From: Burkholderia pyrrocinia
GTDB taxonomy: Bacteria; Pseudomonadota; Gammaproteobacteria; Burkholderiales; Burkholderiaceae
Assembly: GCF_022809715.1 (NCBI RefSeq)
Contig: NZ_CP094460.1
Location: 2,604,001 to 2,668,000 of the forward strand
Reading direction: 5' to 3'
Length of the DNA: 64,000 bases
Part shown: piece by piece, positions 1 to 8,072 of the stretch
Layout of the letters: every line of letters starts with the position of its first letter
Position numbering within the stretch: the first letter of the stretch is position 1
Notes under the pieces: generated by a model
The model's input: the letters and a program-made list of their open reading frames with translations, nothing else
Database searches by the model: none
What the model was told of the DNA's origin: nothing
Translations under genes and position numbers: made by a program

Positions 1-201
1 ACGCAGTGCTACCGCGTGTCGCCGGGGCCCGATTTCGTCGTGGTGGCGGATCTGGCCGACGTCGCCGAATACGATGAGTTCGCGCGGCGGTTGTTCACCG
101 GCGCATCGAACGTCCGCAACGTGCGGACGTTTTTCTCGACGCATCGCGCGAAATTCGAGGCGAACGCGCGAGTCGCGCATGCGATGCGCAAACGCGCGTG
201 A
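1..201 (+). CDS. Lrp/AsnC-family regulator, C-terminal end (partial)
   Basis: This is the 3' end of a gene that starts before the window; the reading frame is open from base 1 and 66 codons are visible. The peptide contains QCYRVSPGPDF, followed by a stretch ending in VRNVRTFFSTHR. In Lrp/AsnC proteins the C-terminal effector-binding (RAM) domain carries a CYxVTGxxDF strand and ends with a VxxxxTxxV strand, and both are recognisable here. The family regulates amino-acid metabolism, and the effector is usually an amino acid. The DNA-binding half is outside the window, so target and effector cannot be inferred. The gene converges on panB, with about 10 bases between the two stop codons. Confidence 0.75.
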   Translation, partial: TQCYRVSPGPDFVVVADLADVAEYDEFARRLFTGASNVRNVRTFFSTHRAKFEANARVAHAMRKRA

Positions 202-211
202 TCGCGTCGCA

Positions 212-1063
212 TCACGCAGTGGCCGCGTCCGCCAATTGCAGCGGCTTGCCGTACCCGAAGCAATGCGCCGGCTCGGGAAACACGCGCTGCCGCACGTCGT
301 GCGCATACTGACGGATCGCGTCGCGCATCACCGCATTCGCATCGGCGTAACGCTTCACGAAGCGCGGCGTGTATGCATCGAACGCGCCGATCATGTCCTC
401 GGTCACGAGCACTTGTCCGTCGCACGCGGGCGATGCGCCGATGCCGATCGTCGGGATCGTCAGCGTTTCGGTCAGGTGGCGCGCGAGCGCTTCGGCGGTG
501 CCTTCGATGACGACGCTGAACGCGCCGGCCCGCTCGGCCGCACACGCGGCGTCGAACACCTGCGCGGCCGAACGCGGGTCCATGCCCTGCGCGCGGAAGC
601 CGCCCGTCGCGTTGGCCTGCTGCGGCATCAGGCCGACGTGCGCCATCACCGGAATGCCGCGCTCGGTCAGGAAGCGGATGGTGTCGGCCATCTCGCTGCC
701 GCCTTCGAGCTTCACGGCCTGCGCGCCGGTTTCGGCGAGCAGCCGCGCGGCGGAGCGATAGGCCTGCGCGGGCGATTCCTGGTACGTCGAGAACGGCAGG
801 TCGACGACGACGCACGCCTGTGCGGCGCCGCGCACGACGGCCGCGCCGTGTGCAATCATCATGTCGAGCGTGACGCGCAGCGTATCGGGCATCCCGTACA
901 GCACCATGCCGACGGAGTCGCCGACGATGATCACGTCGGCCACGTCGTCGACGAGCTTCGCCATCGGCGCGGAATACGCGGTCAGCGACACGAGGCTGCC
1001 GATGCCTTTGGTCGAACGGATCGCGGTGACGGTCTTGCGGGTGGTGCGGGTATGAGCGCTCAT
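212..1063 (-). CDS. panB: 3-methyl-2-oxobutanoate hydroxymethyltransferase (ketopantoate hydroxymethyltransferase)
   Basis: This enzyme transfers a hydroxymethyl group from methylene-tetrahydrofolate to alpha-ketoisovalerate, the first committed step of pantothenate and CoA synthesis, in the cytosol. The 283-residue product is a little longer than the usual 265-280. It shows the metal-site motifs VGDS (Asp49-Ser50) and VVDLPF (Asp88), the KLEGG strand near residue 118 and HVGLMPQ near 142-148. The start at 1063 is chosen because the family begins near this point; the frame extends 19 codons further upstream without homology. panC, its usual partner, is not adjacent. The gene lies back to back with an AraC regulator. 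It may be a second, accessory panB copy, since Burkholderia usually keep panB near panC elsewhere; that is inference. Confidence 0.93.
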   Translation of the reverse strand: MSAHTRTTRKTVTAIRSTKGIGSLVSLTAYSAPMAKLVDDVADVIIVGDSVGMVLYGMPDTLRVTLDMMIAHGAAVVRGAAQACVVVDLPFSTYQESPAQAYRSAARLLAETGAQAVKLEGGSEMADTIRFLTERGIPVMAHVGLMPQQANATGGFRAQGMDPRSAAQVFDAACAAERAGAFSVVIEGTAEALARHLTETLTIPTIGIGASPACDGQVLVTEDMIGAFDAYTPRFVKRYADANAVMRDAIRQYAHDVRQRVFPEPAHCFGYGKPLQLADAATA

Positions 1064-1140
1064 GTTCGGAAGCCGTGTGAAAGAAGAGCCGTGACGGTAG
1101 CATCGCGCTCGTTCGTGCAATGACCTTCGGAGGACGTCTT

Positions 1141-1959
1141 ATGTTGCTGGCGGGACAATCGGGTGACCCTTACGCGGCGCCGCCGATGGCGCGCCTGCCG
1201 AGGCCGCTGTACGTGCGTGCGTTCGGGATTCCCGGCAACGTGAGTGTCGACGCGCACAGTCATCCGTGGGCTCAGCTGATGTATGCGACGAGCGGCGTGC
1301 TCGAGGTGTCGACGCCGTCGGGCCGGCAGCTGCTGCCGCCGCACTACGCGATGTGGATTCCGCCGCACGTGCCGCATGCGGTGACGACGCGCGAGTGCGT
1401 CGCGTTCCACAGCCTGTATCTCGACGAAGCGATCGCACGCAGCGATGCGAACGACGATTGCACGATCCTCTGCATGACGCCGCTGCTGCGCGAGCTGGTG
1501 ATTGCCACGGCCGAATTGCCGGTGAACTACGACGAAGCGGGGCCGGACGGCGCGCTCGTATGCCTGATCGCCGACCGGATCGCACGGATGCGACCTGCGC
1601 CGCTGACGGTGCCGCTGCCGCGCGATCCGCGCCTGCTGAAAATCGCGCGCGCGTTGCATGCGCATCCGGGCGATACGCGCAGTCTCGACGAATGGGGCCA
1701 TCAGGTCGGCGCGACGCGGCGCACGCTGTCACGGCTGTTCCGGCAGGACACGGGGCTGTCGTTCACCGAATGGCGGCAGGCCGTGCGGCTGCTCGCGTCG
1801 CTGCCGCTGCTCGATGCCGGCGAGCCGATCGGCGCGGTGGCCGCGCAACTGGGCTACGACTCGACTTCGTCGTTCATCGCGCTGTTCCAGGCGAAATTCC
1901 GCATGACGCCCGGTGCGTATGCGAAGCGTGAAGCGCGCCGGCCGGTATTGAACGCGTGA
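1141..1959 (+). CDS. AraC-family transcriptional regulator with N-terminal cupin sensor
   Basis: A 272-residue cytosolic DNA-binding protein. The N-terminal part (about residues 30-110) has the cupin-like sensor pattern of AraC proteins, including DAHSHPWAQLMY and an IPPHVPHAV strand. The C-terminal 100 residues hold two helix-turn-helix units; RRTLSRLFRQDTGLSF is the first recognition region and AAQLGYDSTSSFIALF is the typical second one. The start at 1141 has a GGAGGA at 1129-1134, a good ribosome-binding distance, while the ATG at 1120 has none. It is divergent from panB with about 80 bases between starts. The effector is unknown. Confidence 0.88.
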   Translation: MLLAGQSGDPYAAPPMARLPRPLYVRAFGIPGNVSVDAHSHPWAQLMYATSGVLEVSTPSGRQLLPPHYAMWIPPHVPHAVTTRECVAFHSLYLDEAIARSDANDDCTILCMTPLLRELVIATAELPVNYDEAGPDGALVCLIADRIARMRPAPLTVPLPRDPRLLKIARALHAHPGDTRSLDEWGHQVGATRRTLSRLFRQDTGLSFTEWRQAVRLLASLPLLDAGEPIGAVAAQLGYDSTSSFIALFQAKFRMTPGAYAKREARRPVLNA

Positions 1960-1987
1960 TACGGCTACGCGTGCCGCGCGCCGTCAC

Positions 1988-2521
1988 TCAGAACGCGAGC
2001 GCTGTCTGCACCGGATGATGTGCGCCACGCTCGAACCCGGCACCTTCTAGCGACAGCAGCGCGCGCTTGCGGTCGATGCCGCCCGCATAACCGGTCAGGC
2101 TGCCCGACGCGCCGACCACGCGATGGCACGGCACCATGATCGACACCGGGTTGCGGCCGACCGCACCGCCCACGGCGCGCGCGGCGCTCATCGGCAACCC
2201 GACGCGTTCGGTGATGTCGCCATACGACACGAGCTCGCCGAACGGAATCGCGAGCAGTTCCTTCCATACACGCCGTTGAAACGTCGTGCCGCGCAGGTGG
2301 ATCGGCACCGAGAACGTTTCGCGCATGCCGGTGAAGTATTCGGCGATTTCTTCCGCGACCTTGCGCGCGATCGGCGAAGTGACGAGCGCGTTTGCTTCCT
2401 GCGCGATCGAAAGCGACGGAAAGTATTTCTGGCCGACGAAGAACAGGCCCGTCAGCGCATCGTCCTCGATGCGCACGGCGATGTCGCCGAGCGGGCTCGG
2501 AATCAGATGAGCGGGAGTCAT
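1988..2521 (-). CDS. ogt: Methylated-DNA--protein-cysteine S-methyltransferase
   Basis: A suicide repair protein that moves an alkyl group from O6-alkylguanine or O4-alkylthymine in DNA to its own cysteine. The 177-residue product has the ribonuclease-like N-terminal domain, then the DNA-binding domain with FQRRVWKELLAIPFGE and the active-site motif IMVPCHRVVGA, where the Cys is the acceptor. Downstream GSLTGYAGG matches the family. Its ATG overlaps the stop of the upstream Ada-AlkA gene as ATGA (2518-2521), so the two are almost certainly co-translated as one alkylation-repair unit. The length is normal for Ogt-type proteins. Confidence 0.94.
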   Translation of the reverse strand: MTPAHLIPSPLGDIAVRIEDDALTGLFFVGQKYFPSLSIAQEANALVTSPIARKVAEEIAEYFTGMRETFSVPIHLRGTTFQRRVWKELLAIPFGELVSYGDITERVGLPMSAARAVGGAVGRNPVSIMVPCHRVVGASGSLTGYAGGIDRKRALLSLEGAGFERGAHHPVQTALAF

Positions 2522-3993
2522 CGCGATACATCTCCATGTAGGCGCCACACATGCAGTGCGGCATACGCGCGCCACGGCGCCCAGCGCGCGGCATGTGGCG
2601 CGGATGATGACATGCGCGGGCGTTCGATGTGTTCGATATGTTCGCCGCGTTCGATGCGTGCGGGAAGCGACGCATCGTCGGCCGGGAACGCATTCGGCCA
2701 GGCCATCGCACGCATCGCGACGTACTGCACCGCGCGTTCGTCGAAGCAGGCCATCTCGCGCAGCGCGGCGAGCGTCGCGTCGAGCGGCGCCATCGGCTCG
2801 AGTGCGAGCATGCCGTCTGCGACCGCGCGTGTGAGCGACACGATCGCCTGCGACGTTTCGCGCGCAAGGCCGAGCGCTTCGAGCGCCGCCGGTGGCAGGG
2901 CGGCCAGCGTCGCCGAGGAAGGCAGTGCATGCGTCAGCCCCGGCGGCGCGCCTTCCAGCTTTGTGCCGAAGCGTTCGGCGATGCGCGCGAGCACCGCACC
3001 CGCATGCGCTGCCGCGAGCCGTTCGCCCGCGATCGCGCGAAGGGCGATTTCGAGGCCGTCGAACGCGCCGGGCACGCGCAAGCCGGGCGAGCCGCTCGCA
3101 AGTGCGCCGAGATGCGCGTCGATCACGTCGGGGCGGCTGTCGAGATCGAACAGCCGCCGCACGCGCGCGAGCACGGCCGGCACGACCGGCGTCAGCGCGG
3201 GCGATACGGTGACGGCCAGCGCGAAGCGCTGCGGCACGTGCGCGACGGATAACCATCCGGTCAGGCGGCCACCATCGTTTCGATTCGGCAATTCGACGAC
3301 ACGCGCATAGTCTTGCGCGTCGATCCGCTCGACACCGTCGATCTGCCGCTGCGCGAGAAAGCGCATCAGGTCGGCCCACGCGAACGGCGGCCGGTACGGC
3401 AGCGGGAACGTCATGTCGCCATCGGCGGACGCGCCGGTCCCTTTGCGAAGCCGCAGCGGATTGAGGCCGTAGCGTTGCCGGAACAGGTCGTTGAAGCGCC
3501 GCACGCTGCCGAACCCGGCCGTCGATGCGACGACGGCCACCGGCAGCGCGGTGTCGGTCAGCAGCCGCTTGGCCATCAGCAGCCGGTGCGTCTGCGCGAA
3601 CTCGACCGGCGATACGCCGAACTGCGCGGCGAAGATCCGGCGCAGATGACGTTCGGTCACGCCGACGCGCTGCGCGAGCGCGTCGACGGAATGCGTGTTC
3701 AGGAAACCGTCCTCGATCAGCGTGGCGGCCGCATCGGCGAGATTGCCTGAGAGGTCGAGCAAGCCGTGACCGGGCGCGAGCTCGGGGCGGCAGCGCATGC
3801 ACGGCCGGAAGCCGGCTTTCTCGGCGGCCGCGGCGGTCGGGTAATAGCTGCAGTTCTGCGCTTTCGGCGGCTTCACCGGGCAGACGGGGCGGCAATACAC
3901 GCCCGTCGTCGCGACGCCGACGAAGAACCAGCCGTCGAAGCGGCGGTTCCGCGAAAGCAGGGCGTCGTAGCAGGTGTCGGGATCGAGGCGCAT
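2518..3993 (-). CDS. Ada methyl-phosphotriester sensor / AlkA 3-methyladenine DNA glycosylase fusion
   Basis: A bifunctional adaptive-response protein of about 491 residues. Residues 1-75 form the Ada zinc domain, with all four cysteines present (Cys34, Cys38, Cys65, Cys68). The first, in TTGVYCRPVC, is the expected methyl-phosphotriester acceptor. Next comes an AraC-type helix-turn-helix region (to about 185), then the AlkA N-terminal domain and the HhH-GPD glycosylase domain that removes alkylated bases. In E. coli these functions are split between Ada and AlkA, with the O6-methyltransferase inside Ada; here that activity is the separate downstream gene joined by ATGA. The start is uncertain: ATGs in frame at 4020, 4011 and 3993 are possible, and 3993 fits the family best. 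It probably activates its own operon after methylation. Confidence 0.9.
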   Translation of the reverse strand: MRLDPDTCYDALLSRNRRFDGWFFVGVATTGVYCRPVCPVKPPKAQNCSYYPTAAAAEKAGFRPCMRCRPELAPGHGLLDLSGNLADAAATLIEDGFLNTHSVDALAQRVGVTERHLRRIFAAQFGVSPVEFAQTHRLLMAKRLLTDTALPVAVVASTAGFGSVRRFNDLFRQRYGLNPLRLRKGTGASADGDMTFPLPYRPPFAWADLMRFLAQRQIDGVERIDAQDYARVVELPNRNDGGRLTGWLSVAHVPQRFALAVTVSPALTPVVPAVLARVRRLFDLDSRPDVIDAHLGALASGSPGLRVPGAFDGLEIALRAIAGERLAAAHAGAVLARIAERFGTKLEGAPPGLTHALPSSATLAALPPAALEALGLARETSQAIVSLTRAVADGMLALEPMAPLDATLAALREMACFDERAVQYVAMRAMAWPNAFPADDASLPARIERGEHIEHIERPRMSSSAPHAARWAPWRAYAALHVWRLHGDVSR

Positions 3994-4167
3994 GAAACGA
4001 CTGTAAACCATCCCCGTCATCGATTCTGGCTGGAATCGGACATGTGTCTCGGCGTCCGTGCCCCGATTCGCGCGTTGGAAAATCCGGGAAAAACGGTTAA
4101 TACCACTCTTCGAAACAGTCGTCTCTTTTGCCGCGACCAATTTGAGATGACTCATCGAAATCCCCGA

Positions 4168-4213
4168 CTGACAGCGTGCCGGCCGACGCCCTATCCTTTG
4201 AAAAACGTTTTCC
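4168..4213 (+). promoter_or_regulatory. Promoter and LacI-type operator of the uronate transporter
   Basis: A sigma70-like promoter reads CTGACA at 4168-4173 and TATCCT at 4192-4197, with an 18-base spacer. Two bases after the -10 box lies GAAAAACGTTTTCC (4200-4213), whose core AAAACGTTTT is a perfect palindrome. The same core stands in the same position at the uronate dehydrogenase promoter. A CG-centred palindrome is typical of LacI/GalR operators. Repression by the LacI protein encoded between the two targets is inferred. Confidence 0.72.
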
Positions 4214-4331
4214 AGAAGGATTGGCGATCGGCCGTGCGCGACAGCGCGTCATGGCCGTCCGCCCCGGCGCCGGTCGCCGGTCAACGAATATCGTGCGGCG
4301 CGACGGGCGCGGCCGCGCATCGGAGACATTC

Positions 4332-5624
4332 ATGCAATCTGCCGTCGTCGGCACGGTGCGCGCCGTCGCCAGCCGCTACCGCTGGACCGTCTGTGCGCTG
4401 CTGTTTTTCGCGACCGTCATCAACTACATGGATCGGCAGATCCTCGGCCTGCTCGCGCCGATGCTCCAGCACGACATCGGCTGGAGCCAGGTGCAGTACG
4501 GCCGCATCGTGATGGCGTTTTCCGCGTTCTATGCGCTCGGGTTGCTCGGCTTCGGGCGCATCGTCGACTGGCTCGGCACGCGCGTGTCGTATGCGGTGGC
4601 GATGCTGGTATGGAGCATCGCCGCGATGCTGCACGCGGCGGTCGGCTCGGTCATGGGCTTCGCATTCGTGCGTGCGCTGCTCGGGATCGGCGAGGGCGGC
4701 AACTTCCCGGCCGCGATCAAGACGACGGCCGAGTGGTTCCCGCGCCGCGAACGCGCGCTCGCCACCGGCATCTTCAATTCGGGCGCGAACATCGGCGCGG
4801 TGTTCGCGCCGGCGATCATCCCGGCGATCGCGGTGGCCTACGGCTGGCGCGCGGCGTTCGTGATCATCGGCGCGATCGGCATCGTGTGGCTCGCGGTGTG
4901 GCTCGTGCTCTATCGCCAGGCCGACACGCGCGCGCTCGCTGCGGAATACGACGAGCCGCGCGACGAAGCCGAAGCGATGGATGCAGCGAACGCGGACGCC
5001 GGAGCGCCGCGCTGGGGCGAACTGATCCGCAAACGCGAGACGTGGGCGTTCCTGGTCGGCAAGTTCCTGACCGATCCGGTGTGGTGGTTCTACCTGTTCT
5101 GGCTGCCGAAGTGGCTCAACGAGTCGCGCGGGATGGACATGCAGCACATCGGCCTGCCGCTCGTCTGCATCTACGCGCTGACGACGGTCGGCAGCATCGG
5201 CGGCGGCTGGCTGTCGTCGATGCTGCTGCGCGCGGGCTGGAGCGTGAACCGCGCGCGCAAGTCGGCGATGCTGATCTGCGCGTGCTGCGTGCTGCCGATC
5301 GCGTTCGTGTCGCAGGTGCAAAGCCTGTGGATCGCAGTACTGATCGTCGGTCTCGCCGCCGCCGCGCACCAGGGCTGGTCGGCGAACCTGTTCACGACGG
5401 CCTCCGACCTGTTCCCGCGCCGCGCGGTCGCGTCGGTGGTCGGCATCGGCGGGATGGCCGGTTCGATCGGCGGCGTGCTGTTCTCGGAAGTGATCGGCCA
5501 GGTGCTGCAGCGCACGGGCCACTACTGGGTGCTGTTCGCGATCGGCGCGCTCGCATACCTGCTCGCGCTGGCGGTCATGCATGTGCTCACGCCGAAGATG
5601 AAGCCCGCGAAACTCGACGCTTGA
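4332..5624 (+). CDS. MFS transporter, hexuronate (ExuT/anion:cation symporter) type
   Basis: A 430-residue inner-membrane transporter with about 12 hydrophobic segments, probably a proton symporter for a sugar acid. TVINYMDRQILGLL at the first membrane segment and FVRALLGIGEGGNFPAAIK around residues 110-130 are signatures of the ACS family (ExuT, GudP, GarP). The start at 4332 is preferred because the first membrane helix follows closely and CGGAGA lies just upstream; the longer frame from 4176 would place the promoter and operator inside the coding region. With the LacI repressor and uronate dehydrogenase next door, galacturonate or glucuronate is the likely cargo. A terminator follows directly. 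Confidence 0.88.
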   Translation: MQSAVVGTVRAVASRYRWTVCALLFFATVINYMDRQILGLLAPMLQHDIGWSQVQYGRIVMAFSAFYALGLLGFGRIVDWLGTRVSYAVAMLVWSIAAMLHAAVGSVMGFAFVRALLGIGEGGNFPAAIKTTAEWFPRRERALATGIFNSGANIGAVFAPAIIPAIAVAYGWRAAFVIIGAIGIVWLAVWLVLYRQADTRALAAEYDEPRDEAEAMDAANADAGAPRWGELIRKRETWAFLVGKFLTDPVWWFYLFWLPKWLNESRGMDMQHIGLPLVCIYALTTVGSIGGGWLSSMLLRAGWSVNRARKSAMLICACCVLPIAFVSQVQSLWIAVLIVGLAAAAHQGWSANLFTTASDLFPRRAVASVVGIGGMAGSIGGVLFSEVIGQVLQRTGHYWVLFAIGALAYLLALAVMHVLTPKMKPAKLDA

Positions 5625-5641
5625 TCGTAGTTCGGAAAACG

Positions 5642-5672
5642 AACGCGCCGCTTAGTGCGGCGCGTTTTCTTT
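5642..5672 (+). terminator. Rho-independent terminator after the MFS gene
   Basis: A 10-base stem AACGCGCCGC (5642-5651) pairs with GCGGCGCGTT (5657-5666) around a 5-base loop, followed by a T-rich stretch (TTCTTT). It lies between the convergent MFS and lacI-type genes, starting 18 bases after the MFS stop. Confidence 0.8.
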
Positions 5673-5690
5673 GTGCGCGGGGCAGGTGAC

Positions 5691-6683
5691 TCAACCGGCC
5701 GCGGCCGTCGACGCGCGCATGATCAGCCGCGGCTCGAACGTCGAATAACTCGCATCGGTACGGCCCGCGAGCGCGTCGATCAGCTTCTGCATCGCGAGTT
5801 CGCCCATGTTCTCGCTCTGGATGTCGACGGTGGTCAGCGCGGGCGCCGCGTATTCGCCGTACGGCACGTTGTCGATGCCCGCGACCGATACGTCCTGCGG
5901 CAGCCGGAAGCCGAGCGACGCGGCTTCCTTCATGAAGCCGAGCGCGATCAGGTCGTTGTAGCAGATCACGGCCTGCGGGCGCTGCGGCCCGAGCATCACG
6001 CGCGAGCACGCGCGTTCGCCGGCTTCGGCCGTCGGCGCGTGCGCGTCGTGCACGTCGAGCGTGAGCCCCGCTTCGGCGAGGCAGTCGCGCGCACCCTGGA
6101 TCCGTTCGTCGTTCACGCGTGCGGTGCCGAAGCCGAGATACGCGATGCGCGTGTGCCCGAGATTGAGCAGGTGGCGTGCGAGCATGTAGGTCGACAGCCG
6201 GTTGTCGATGCCGACGCTCGGAATCGGCAGGCCGGGGCTGCGGCGCAGCAGCACGAGCGGCTTGTTCAGATCGAGCATCCAGCCGGCTTCGTCGTCGGGC
6301 ATCCGCGTGCTGACGATCAGCCCGTCGACGCGCTGCGCGAGCGCCTCGATCAGCGAGCGTTCGCGCGCCTGGTTCTCTTCGGTATCGACGAGCAGCAGCG
6401 TGTAGTCGTGCTGCAGCGCGATCCGGTTCGCGCCCTTGACCACGTTCGTGAAGTGCGGGTTGCTGATGTCGAGGATCACGAGGCCGATCGTGCGCGTGCG
6501 CCCGGTGATCATCGAACGCGCGAGCGGGTTCGAACGGTAGCCGAGCCGCTCGATCGCCTCCTTGAGCCGCGCTTCGACCGCCGGCGAGAAGCGCTGCGTG
6601 CCGTTCACGTATTTCGATACCGTCGCGACCGACACGCCGGCTTCCGCGGCCACGTCGCGGATCGTCGGGGAAACTTTTTTCAT
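5691..6683 (-). CDS. LacI-family repressor of the uronate module
   Basis: A 330-residue sugar-responsive repressor. The N-terminus holds the LacI helix-turn-helix, TIRDVAAEAGVSVATVSKYV, then the hinge helix around NPLARSM. The periplasmic-binding-protein-like sensor domain follows (VDGLIVSTRMP, GIDNRLSTYMLARHLLNLGH, VAGIDNVPYGEYAAPALTTV). The start at 6683 gives the canonical N-terminus; the frame extends further without homology. The gene sits between two predicted targets that share a palindromic operator, and a poorer half-match (GTAACGTTTTCG, 6691-6702) lies just upstream of its own start, which would allow weak autoregulation. The inducer is probably a uronate or a downstream sugar acid (inference from neighbours). 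Confidence 0.9.
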   Translation of the reverse strand: MKKVSPTIRDVAAEAGVSVATVSKYVNGTQRFSPAVEARLKEAIERLGYRSNPLARSMITGRTRTIGLVILDISNPHFTNVVKGANRIALQHDYTLLLVDTEENQARERSLIEALAQRVDGLIVSTRMPDDEAGWMLDLNKPLVLLRRSPGLPIPSVGIDNRLSTYMLARHLLNLGHTRIAYLGFGTARVNDERIQGARDCLAEAGLTLDVHDAHAPTAEAGERACSRVMLGPQRPQAVICYNDLIALGFMKEAASLGFRLPQDVSVAGIDNVPYGEYAAPALTTVDIQSENMGELAMQKLIDALAGRTDASYSTFEPRLIMRASTAAAG

Positions 6684-6690
6684 CGGCAGG

Positions 6691-6702
6691 GTAACGTTTT
6701 CG
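6691..6702. promoter_or_regulatory. Possible degenerate LacI-type half-site before the repressor gene
   Basis: GTAACGTTTTCG carries a good right half (CGTTTTC) of the operator found at 4200-4213 and 6825-6838, but its left half is poor. It lies 8 bases upstream of the repressor start codon, so binding here could limit repressor synthesis. This is weak evidence on its own. Confidence 0.3.
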
Positions 6703-6793
6703 TTCGATAACGCCGGATTGTGGCAGAAAAAGCCGGCACGCGGCCACGCGTCGATATCGGGAAAGTGCGGATGGCTGCTGACGGGTTCGACCA

Positions 6794-6838
6794 TTGACGT
6801 TCGGTCGCGGTCCCGCGTATAGTTGGAAAACGTTTTCC
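6794..6838 (+). promoter_or_regulatory. Promoter and perfect LacI-type operator of uronate dehydrogenase
   Basis: TTGACG (6794-6799) and TATAGT (6818-6823) with an 18-base spacer form a strong sigma70 promoter. One base further on is GGAAAACGTTTTCC (6825-6838), a perfect 14-base palindrome covering the likely transcription start. This layout matches the transporter promoter at 4168-4213 and suggests simple repression by blocking the start site. Confidence 0.8.
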
Positions 6839-6895
6839 GATTCGAGGTAAAAACCGGATCGGAGTCCAGGTCAGATTCAAGGAGAAGGAGATTCG

Positions 6896-7732
6896 ATGAA
6901 CGCCTCATCCACCGGCGCGCGCAAACCGTTCGGGCGCCTGTTGCTGACGGGCGCGGCCGGCAACCTCGGCCGCCAGTTGCGCGGCGCACTCGCGCAATGG
7001 GCCGACGTCGTGCGCGTCAGCGACATCGCGGCGCTCGGCGACGCGGCCGCGCATGAAGAAACCCGTGTCGTCGACCTGGCCGACCGGCCGGCGGTGATGC
7101 AGCTCGTCGACGGCGTGGACGCGATCGTCCATCTCGGCGGCATTTCGGTCGACGCGCCGTTCGACGATCTCGTCGGCGCGAACATCACCGGCACGTACAA
7201 CCTGTACGAAGCCGCGCGCAAGCACGGCGTGAAGCGCGTCGTGTTCGCGAGCTCGAACCATGCGATCGGTTTCCATCCGGTCACGGAAGTGCTCGACGCC
7301 GATTCGCCGCTGCGCCCCGACAGCCTGTACGGCGTGACGAAATGCTTCGGCGAATCGCTGTCGCGCTACTACTTCGACCGCTTCGGGATCGAGACCGTGT
7401 GCCTGCGCATCGGCTCGTCGTTCGAAGTACCGAAGAACCCGCGCATGCTCGTGACGTTCCTCAGCTATCGCGACTTCATCGAGCTCGTGCGCTGCTCGCT
7501 GCTGACGAACCGCGTCGGGCACGCGATCGTTTACGGCGCGTCGGACAACCCGGTGAAATGGTGGGACAACACGAAGGCCGGTTTCCTCGGCTTTCGCCCG
7601 CGCGACAGCTCCGAGCAGTTCGCGGGGCTGTTCCCGGTCGCGGCGCCAACCGCCGACTACGACGATCCGGCGCAGCGGTTCCAGGGCGGCGGCTTCGTCG
7701 TCGGCGAGCCGATGGAGCGGAAGGCTTCGTAA
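6896..7732 (+). CDS. udh: Uronate dehydrogenase (NAD-dependent epimerase/dehydratase fold)
   Basis: This enzyme oxidises D-galacturonate or D-glucuronate to the aldaro-lactone with NAD+, the first step of the oxidative uronate pathway, in the cytosol. The 278-residue product has the Rossmann motif TGAAGNLG (residues 18-25), the catalytic Tyr145 and Lys149 in YGVTK, and FASSNHAIGFHP near 117-128, which is characteristic of uronate dehydrogenases. VYGASDNPVKWWDN near the C-terminal third also fits this subfamily. A strong AAGGAGAAGGAG precedes the ATG. It is controlled by the promoter and operator immediately upstream. Later pathway enzymes are not in the window. Confidence 0.88.
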   Translation: MNASSTGARKPFGRLLLTGAAGNLGRQLRGALAQWADVVRVSDIAALGDAAAHEETRVVDLADRPAVMQLVDGVDAIVHLGGISVDAPFDDLVGANITGTYNLYEAARKHGVKRVVFASSNHAIGFHPVTEVLDADSPLRPDSLYGVTKCFGESLSRYYFDRFGIETVCLRIGSSFEVPKNPRMLVTFLSYRDFIELVRCSLLTNRVGHAIVYGASDNPVKWWDNTKAGFLGFRPRDSSEQFAGLFPVAAPTADYDDPAQRFQGGGFVVGEPMERKAS

Positions 7733-7751
7733 GCGTCGCCGGCGTCGTGAT

Positions 7752-8072
7752 TCAGCGCAGGATGTCGGTCGCCCTGTGTCGTTCATCGACGCCGTCGATC
7801 AGGATCAGCGGTCCGCTCGCGTGCCGTGCGCGCAGCGGCTGGATCTGCCGGTACGCATCCGATTCGTACCACGCGCGCGCCGTACCGAGATCGGGAAACG
7901 CGATCGCGATCAGGTCGCCGCGCCACACGCCTTCGCGTACCTCCGGCCGTGCGCCGTGAATGACGAACCGGCCGTCGAACGGCGCGAGCGTGCCGTCGAT
8001 GCGTTCGAGGTATTCGACGATGTCGTCGCACATGTCGACGTCGTGCAGGTGGGCGATGGCGTAGGCGGTCAT
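7752..8072 (-). CDS. DUF1330 family protein
   Basis: A 106-residue cytosolic protein with a ferredoxin-like dimeric alpha/beta barrel pattern typical of DUF1330: YAIAHLHDV at the start, FVIHGARPEV in the middle, then IAIAFPDLGTARAWYES, where the AxxWYxS segment is the family hallmark. The biochemical function is unknown. The start at 8072 is preferred to 8117 because AAGGAG precedes it at a good distance. The gene converges with udh and is not obviously part of the uronate regulon. Confidence 0.8.
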   Translation of the reverse strand: MTAYAIAHLHDVDMCDDIVEYLERIDGTLAPFDGRFVIHGARPEVREGVWRGDLIAIAFPDLGTARAWYESDAYRQIQPLRARHASGPLILIDGVDERHRATDILR

